From assembly GCA_963592385.1 (NCBI GenBank), contig CAVAWX010000065.1:1-10156 (forward strand): a DNA stretch of 10,156 nucleotides. The letters are read 5' to 3'. Below, in pieces: positions 7,466 through 10,156 of the stretch. The stretch comes from CAVAWX01 sp963592385 (GTDB lineage: Bacteria; Actinomycetota; Coriobacteriia; Coriobacteriales; QAMH01). Under the pieces are notes generated by a model. It did not search any database and was not told the DNA's origin. It saw nothing but the letters and a program-made list of their open reading frames with translations. Made by a program: the position numbers and the translations under genes. Position 1 is the stretch's first letter; the number at the start of each line of letters is the position of its first letter.

Positions 7466-7608
7466 GCGCGACTGGTGAAAAGACGCTGCTGGTGAAAAGA
7501 CGCTGCTGGTGAAACGGACGTGCCGCACAAAGAGGACGCTGCTGGTGAAACGGACGCGCCGGGCAAGAAGGGCGCGGCAGACCAAAAGGACGAAGCTGGT
7601 GAACGGGA
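7466..7608. repeat. Degenerate 18-bp tandem repeat array (about 8 units)
   Basis: On the plus strand the best units read CGCTGCTGGTGAAACGGA (7501-7518 and 7537-7554, identical). Further units are 7466-7483, 7484-7500 (17 bp, one base short), and the more diverged 7519-7536, 7555-7572, 7573-7590 and 7591-7608. The core CTGGTGAA recurs at 7472, 7489, 7506, 7542 and 7596, giving spacings of 17, 17, 36 and 54, close to multiples of 18. On the minus strand, units from 7608 down to 7501 read as hexapeptides like SVSPAA, but this frame is not that of trmL, and the 17-bp unit breaks it. It looks like a minisatellite or a decayed coding repeat. Confidence 0.75.
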
Positions 7609-7619
7609 CACGCGTGCGC

Positions 7620-8138
7620 CTACATCCCCGGGAAATCCAGCTGGCGCAAGGCCTCGAAGAGCACGATGTTGGCGGCGTTGGAGAGGTTGAGCGAGACGGC
7701 GTCGGGGTCGGCCGGGTCGCTTGCCGGGCCGCTCAGATGCGTGGCCGGCGAGACCGATTCGCGATGCAGCATGGGAATGCGCACGCAGGCGTCCTCGTGG
7801 GCGGCCAGCACCTCCGCGCCGATGCCGCTCGACTCCGCCCCGAACATGAGGATGTCGCCGTCCTCGTAGGCGACGTCGGTGTAGCGGTGTGCGCCGTGCT
7901 TGGTGCAGTACCACACGCGCGTCTGCTCCGTGGCACGGGCAAAGGCCTCGTAGCCGTCGTGGACGACCAGGTCCAAATCGCGCCAGTACCCCATCCCGGC
8001 GCGGCGGATCATCGCGTCGTCGAGGCTGAAGCCCAGCGGCGCGATCAGGTGCAGGCGCGCGCCCACGAGCACGCAGCTGCGCCCGATGGTCCCCGTGTTC
8101 GCGGGGATCTCCGGATGGAAAAGGGCGACCTGCAGCAC
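7620..8138 (-). CDS. trmL: tRNA (cytidine/uridine-34-2'-O)-methyltransferase TrmL
   Basis: TrmL (YibK family) is a SPOUT methyltransferase that uses SAM to methylate the ribose of the wobble nucleotide in tRNA-Leu isoacceptors. The 172-residue product starts with a GTG at 8138 and shows the family N-terminus VALFHPEIPANTGTIGR (4-20). The knot motifs are FGAESSGI (99-106) and LNLSNAANIVLFEALRQL (150-167). About 20 extra residues sit between IPM and SLNLSN (roughly 126-147), where homologues such as E. coli TrmL have only about six. The start is fixed by AAGGAG (8144-8149) five bases upstream; the frame is open further upstream, but that part overlaps the FTR-like gene. The GTG overlaps the stop of that gene (TAGTG). 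In E. coli, TrmL needs i6A-type modification at A37, which the miaA and miaB products here would supply. Confidence 0.94.
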   Translation of the reverse strand: MLQVALFHPEIPANTGTIGRSCVLVGARLHLIAPLGFSLDDAMIRRAGMGYWRDLDLVVHDGYEAFARATEQTRVWYCTKHGAHRYTDVAYEDGDILMFGAESSGIGAEVLAAHEDACVRIPMLHRESVSPATHLSGPASDPADPDAVSLNLSNAANIVLFEALRQLDFPGM

Positions 8139-8335
8139 TAGAGCTCCTTGTGGTAGAGCATGCAGTGGCAATAGCCCTCCCAGGCAGGGTCGGCTATCTG
8201 CTCGCGAAACTCGCGGCACATGCAGTAGTTGTCCTCGGTTTGCTCCAGGCGGCACGGGCAGTAGCCGCCCTTTTTCAGCACGCCTGCGCGGATCTTCTCC
8301 ACCAGCTCGCGGTTCTCGTTGAACGTGATTTTCAT
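8138..8335 (-). CDS. Small ferredoxin:thioredoxin reductase catalytic-subunit-like protein
   Basis: A 65-residue protein with three CxC motifs: YCPCR (C26, C28), CMC (C38, C40) and GYCHCMLY (C56, H57, C58). In the plant and cyanobacterial ferredoxin:thioredoxin reductase (FTR) catalytic chain, four cysteines hold a [4Fe-4S] cluster, and the second CPC cysteine pairs with the last CHC cysteine as the redox-active disulfide, next to a functional His. By alignment C26, C38, C40 and C56 would bind the cluster, C28 and C58 would form the disulfide, and H57 would be the His. All are present. It is shorter than the ~110-residue photosynthetic chain, and no variable subunit, thioredoxin or ferredoxin is nearby. 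The ATG at 8335 is preferred; an in-frame ATG at 8356 would overlap the previous gene. The start lies 7 bases after the coiled-coil gene stop. Family likely, partner and function unknown. Confidence 0.85.
   Translation of the reverse strand: MKITFNENRELVEKIRAGVLKKGGYCPCRLEQTEDNYCMCREFREQIADPAWEGYCHCMLYHKEL
8144..8149 (-). promoter_or_regulatory. Ribosome binding site of trmL
   Basis: AAGGAG lies within the last codons of the FTR-like gene, five bases before the trmL GTG at 8138. It selects this GTG, which agrees with where TrmL homologues begin, and it implies co-translation of the two genes. Confidence 0.7.
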
Positions 8336-8342
8336 GCTGCGC

Positions 8343-9461
8343 CTACTTTCCCGCAAACAACAATATCAAGACGATGGCCACGATGGCGACCACCACCACG
8401 ACTGCGCCGATCGCTATCTTGCCCACATGCGCCTTCTTCGCCGCCGCGGAAGCCTCCTCCCGCAGGGCGTTGTAGTGCGCCTCCTGCGCCGAGGCGGTCT
8501 GCTCCAGCTCCTGAGCCCGCATGGCAAGCTCCTCGATGGCCTGCGGGTCGGCGTGGATGGCGTTGGCCTCGTCGATGGCCGCCTGCGCGTCTTCGGCCGC
8601 CTTCTGCTGGCGCGCGAGGTCGCGCTGCGTGGTCTTGGACTGCGCCTGCAGCTGCTCTATCTTCTCGTACAGCGGCGCCTGCGCGGCCTCCTGCTGCTCG
8701 CGGCGGCCCTCCAGCTCGGTTTTCGCCGCCGCCGCCTCGTTGCGCAGCTCGCCCAGGCGCGTGTGCGCGTCTTCCACCTCGTCGAGCTTCGCGCGCTCGC
8801 GGGCCACCGCCTGCTCGTAGCCCCGGGCGCTGCCCGCGTCGTGCGAGTCGGCGGCGTGCTTCATCTCCCAGGCGGCCTTCGAGCACGCGTCGCGCTCCTT
8901 TTGCAGGCGCGATATCTCGCGCTCGTGCGCGCGGAGCGCCTGCTTGGCGTTGTCCACGGCCTTTTGCAGGGGCGCCAGCTCCTCCTTGTGGCACTTCCTC
9001 ATCTGCTCCAGCTCGGCCTTCGCCGCAGGCAGCTGCTCTTTGAGCACCTCGAGCGTGGCGCTGCTTTGCGCGGAGGCCTCCTGCGCCGCCTTCAAGGCCG
9101 CGCCCTGCTCGGCGACGATGGCGTCGAAGTTGTCGAAGATGACGCGCTTGTGGGACAGTTCCTCTTGGACGTGGTCGAGCTCGCGGCGCGTGCCCTTCAG
9201 GACCTGCCTCGCGGACGATGCTTCCTTGCGCGTCGAGGCGTAGGCGCCGATGCGGGCCACGAGGCCTGCGTCCGCATCCCCGGCAGGTTCGCCGTCCGCG
9301 CCCGCGCCCGCGTCCAGCCCAAAGTCCACTATCGTCTCGGCATGCCTGCGTCCGCCACAAGGCTCCCCCGCCACGTCCGCAGCAGACGCCTCCCCTGCCG
9401 CGCCCGTGCCCTCGACAGGCGCCCCGCCGTTTTCCATGTCCTGTGCCGCATCAGTTGCCAT
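8343..9461 (-). CDS. Tail-anchored coiled-coil protein of unknown function
   Basis: I do not recognise a family. The 372-residue product has three parts. The N-terminus (1-65) is acidic and rich in Ala and Gly, likely disordered. A long heptad-like region (about 75-345) is rich in Ala, Glu, Gln, Lys and Arg and reads as one extended coiled coil, with a break near HDAGSARGYE (207-216). One C-terminal hydrophobic helix (about 349-370) is preceded by KKAHVGK and ends in GK. There is no signal peptide, so it should be cytoplasmic and anchored by its tail. The ATG at 9461 is chosen because AGAGGG (9469-9474) is seven bases upstream; the open frame reaches 9587, but that part lacks a good start signal. 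It leads the group with the FTR-like gene and trmL. A scaffold, cell-division or envelope-organising role is possible but unproven. Confidence 0.85.
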   Translation of the reverse strand: MATDAAQDMENGGAPVEGTGAAGEASAADVAGEPCGGRRHAETIVDFGLDAGAGADGEPAGDADAGLVARIGAYASTRKEASSARQVLKGTRRELDHVQEELSHKRVIFDNFDAIVAEQGAALKAAQEASAQSSATLEVLKEQLPAAKAELEQMRKCHKEELAPLQKAVDNAKQALRAHEREISRLQKERDACSKAAWEMKHAADSHDAGSARGYEQAVARERAKLDEVEDAHTRLGELRNEAAAAKTELEGRREQQEAAQAPLYEKIEQLQAQSKTTQRDLARQQKAAEDAQAAIDEANAIHADPQAIEELAMRAQELEQTASAQEAHYNALREEASAAAKKAHVGKIAIGAVVVVVAIVAIVLILLFAGK

Positions 9462-9621
9462 GTTCAATCCCTCTCGCAAGACTGCCGGCGAAACGCGCGT
9501 CCGGCGCCACGCCGCAACCCCTCTTATATGCGCCGCGGCCGAGGATCCGCGCATCGTCTCCGTGCGCGCCCCGGCCGCGTCGTGCACTCAACCAGTGCCT
9601 CTTACTATACTGCCCGTTTCA
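9462..9621. other. Intergenic region upstream of the coiled-coil gene
   Basis: This gap should hold the promoter of the three-gene group. On the minus strand TATAAG (9523-9528) resembles a -10 element about 60 bases before the ATG at 9461, but no -35 is visible at the right distance. TATAGT (9604-9609) is a second weak candidate. A short perfect inverted repeat, GCACT-GGTTG-AGTGC (9584-9598), lies just after the L,D-transpeptidase stop but lacks a T-tract. Confidence 0.35.
9469..9474 (-). promoter_or_regulatory. Ribosome binding site of the coiled-coil gene
   Basis: AGAGGG sits seven bases upstream of the ATG at 9461 and fixes that start within a frame that stays open to 9587. Confidence 0.55.
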
Positions 9622-10156
9622 TCACCAGTACGAGTAGACGGTCGTGCCGATGGGCACCTCGTAGTAGATCCAGCGGGCATCCTCGAGAGCCAGGCGCACG
9701 CAGCCGTGCGAGAGGTGCATGCCAAGGCGGCCGTCTTGGATGTCGCTCATGGAACCTGGCTCGTAGAGGACGGAGTGGAACATGTACCCGCCGTAGAACT
9801 GCGACGCGTACCAGCAGGTGTAGCCGCTGCCGAAGCTGTCCAGGTGGTAGTTGATGGTGTACTCGCCGGTGACGGTGGGCGTGCCGCTCGCGCCGGGGCT
9901 GCACAGCATGTAGTTCACGTAGCCCCAGTTGCCCTGGCCGCCCGTGAAGACGCCCACGTGGCAGGTGCTGAGGTTCACCAGCACGAGCCAGCCGGTGGAA
10001 GAGCCGTGGCGGTTCGCCTCGTCGAGCATCGCCTGCTGCTCTGTCGACATGCGCACCGGTCTGCTCTCGGAGACCCAGTCGGTGGGGTTGAGGATCCAGC
10101 TCTGCGCCCTGGAGTAGTTGCGGTCCCAGCACTGCACCCAGGCGCCGTCGTGGGAG
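9622..10156 (-). CDS. L,D-transpeptidase (YkuD domain), N-terminus beyond window
   Basis: L,D-transpeptidases form 3-3 crosslinks in peptidoglycan, or attach proteins to it, outside the membrane. About 177 C-terminal residues are visible and the frame runs off the right edge (reading SHDGAWVQCWDRNY), so an internal GTG at 10137 is not taken as the start. The YkuD domain begins near STGWLVLVNLSTCHVGVFTG and contains FHSVLY and the catalytic signature HLSHGCVRL (9717-9691), with the nucleophile Cys encoded at 9702-9700. The protein ends soon after (VPIGTTVYSYW), as usual when this domain is C-terminal. The missing part probably carries a signal peptide and perhaps wall-binding repeats, since the Trp-rich start of the visible part would suit such repeats. 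It is separated from the next gene by 160 bases and seems unrelated to the RNA genes. Confidence 0.93.
   Translation of the reverse strand, partial: SHDGAWVQCWDRNYSRAQSWILNPTDWVSESRPVRMSTEQQAMLDEANRHGSSTGWLVLVNLSTCHVGVFTGGQGNWGYVNYMLCSPGASGTPTVTGEYTINYHLDSFGSGYTCWYASQFYGGYMFHSVLYEPGSMSDIQDGRLGMHLSHGCVRLALEDARWIYYEVPIGTTVYSYW

Larger units (their letters stand above)
7316..7619. other. Intergenic region between trmL and rny
   Basis: This 304-base gap has no gene I can support. It contains an 18-bp tandem repeat array (7466-7608), a terminator-like hairpin (7347-7378) and the rny ribosome binding site (7324-7328). A possible -10 element on the minus strand (GATAGT, 7389-7394, preceded by TGT in the manner of an extended -10) has no convincing -35. 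If that -10 were used, the start of transcription would fall at the hairpin, so an rny promoter is not located with any confidence. Confidence 0.6.

Noticed and set aside
7466..7608. Repeat array as a CRISPR
   Set aside because: Units are 17-18 bp, directly adjacent, and lack unique spacers of constant length; no cas gene is nearby.
7393..7914. Minus-strand frame through the 18-bp repeat as a protein of its own
   Set aside because: It overlaps trmL out of frame and has no ribosome binding site or conserved domain; only the hexapeptide repeat is notable, and that is reported as a repeat.
9584..9598. Inverted repeat after the L,D-transpeptidase stop as a terminator
   Set aside because: The stem is only five base pairs and no T-tract follows, so it falls short of an intrinsic terminator.

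Overview
This is a high-GC stretch in which every supported gene lies on the minus strand, so transcription runs from high to low coordinates. The organism is most likely an actinobacterium of the class Coriobacteriia, perhaps Eggerthellaceae. The reasons are the strong GC bias at third codon positions, the RNase Y / MiaB / MiaA / HflX neighbourhood, several GTG starts, and a small ferredoxin:thioredoxin reductase-like protein typical of anaerobes. This assignment is an inference from composition and gene order, not a database match.

Read in the direction of transcription, the right edge (10156 to 9622) holds the C-terminal part of an L,D-transpeptidase, a cell-wall crosslinking enzyme. After a 160-base gap comes a compact three-gene group (9461 to 7620). 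It encodes a tail-anchored coiled-coil protein of unknown role, a 65-residue three-CxC protein resembling the catalytic subunit of ferredoxin:thioredoxin reductase, and TrmL, the tRNA wobble-position 2'-O-methyltransferase. The last two overlap by one base (TAGTG). The following 304-base gap (7619 to 7316) carries a degenerate 18-bp tandem repeat array and a terminator-like hairpin with a T-tract just before the next gene.

The second group (7315 to the left edge) is a tight six-gene operon: rny (RNase Y), an orphan GHKL-type ATP-binding protein, a PHP-family phosphoesterase, miaB, miaA, and hflX, which is cut by the left edge. Adjacent genes either overlap (TGATG or GTGA junctions) or are 9 bases apart, so translational coupling is likely.

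The functional theme is RNA metabolism. RNase Y degrades mRNA. The PHP protein may be an RNase AM-like exonuclease or a nucleotide phosphatase. MiaA and MiaB build ms2i6A37 in the tRNA anticodon loop, TrmL methylates position 34 of tRNAs that carry that modification, and HflX is a ribosome-splitting GTPase. The least explained genes are the GHKL ATPase, the coiled-coil protein and the small FTR-like protein. Several otherwise standard enzymes carry low-complexity additions: a MiaA tail, a PHP insertion and a TrmL loop insertion.
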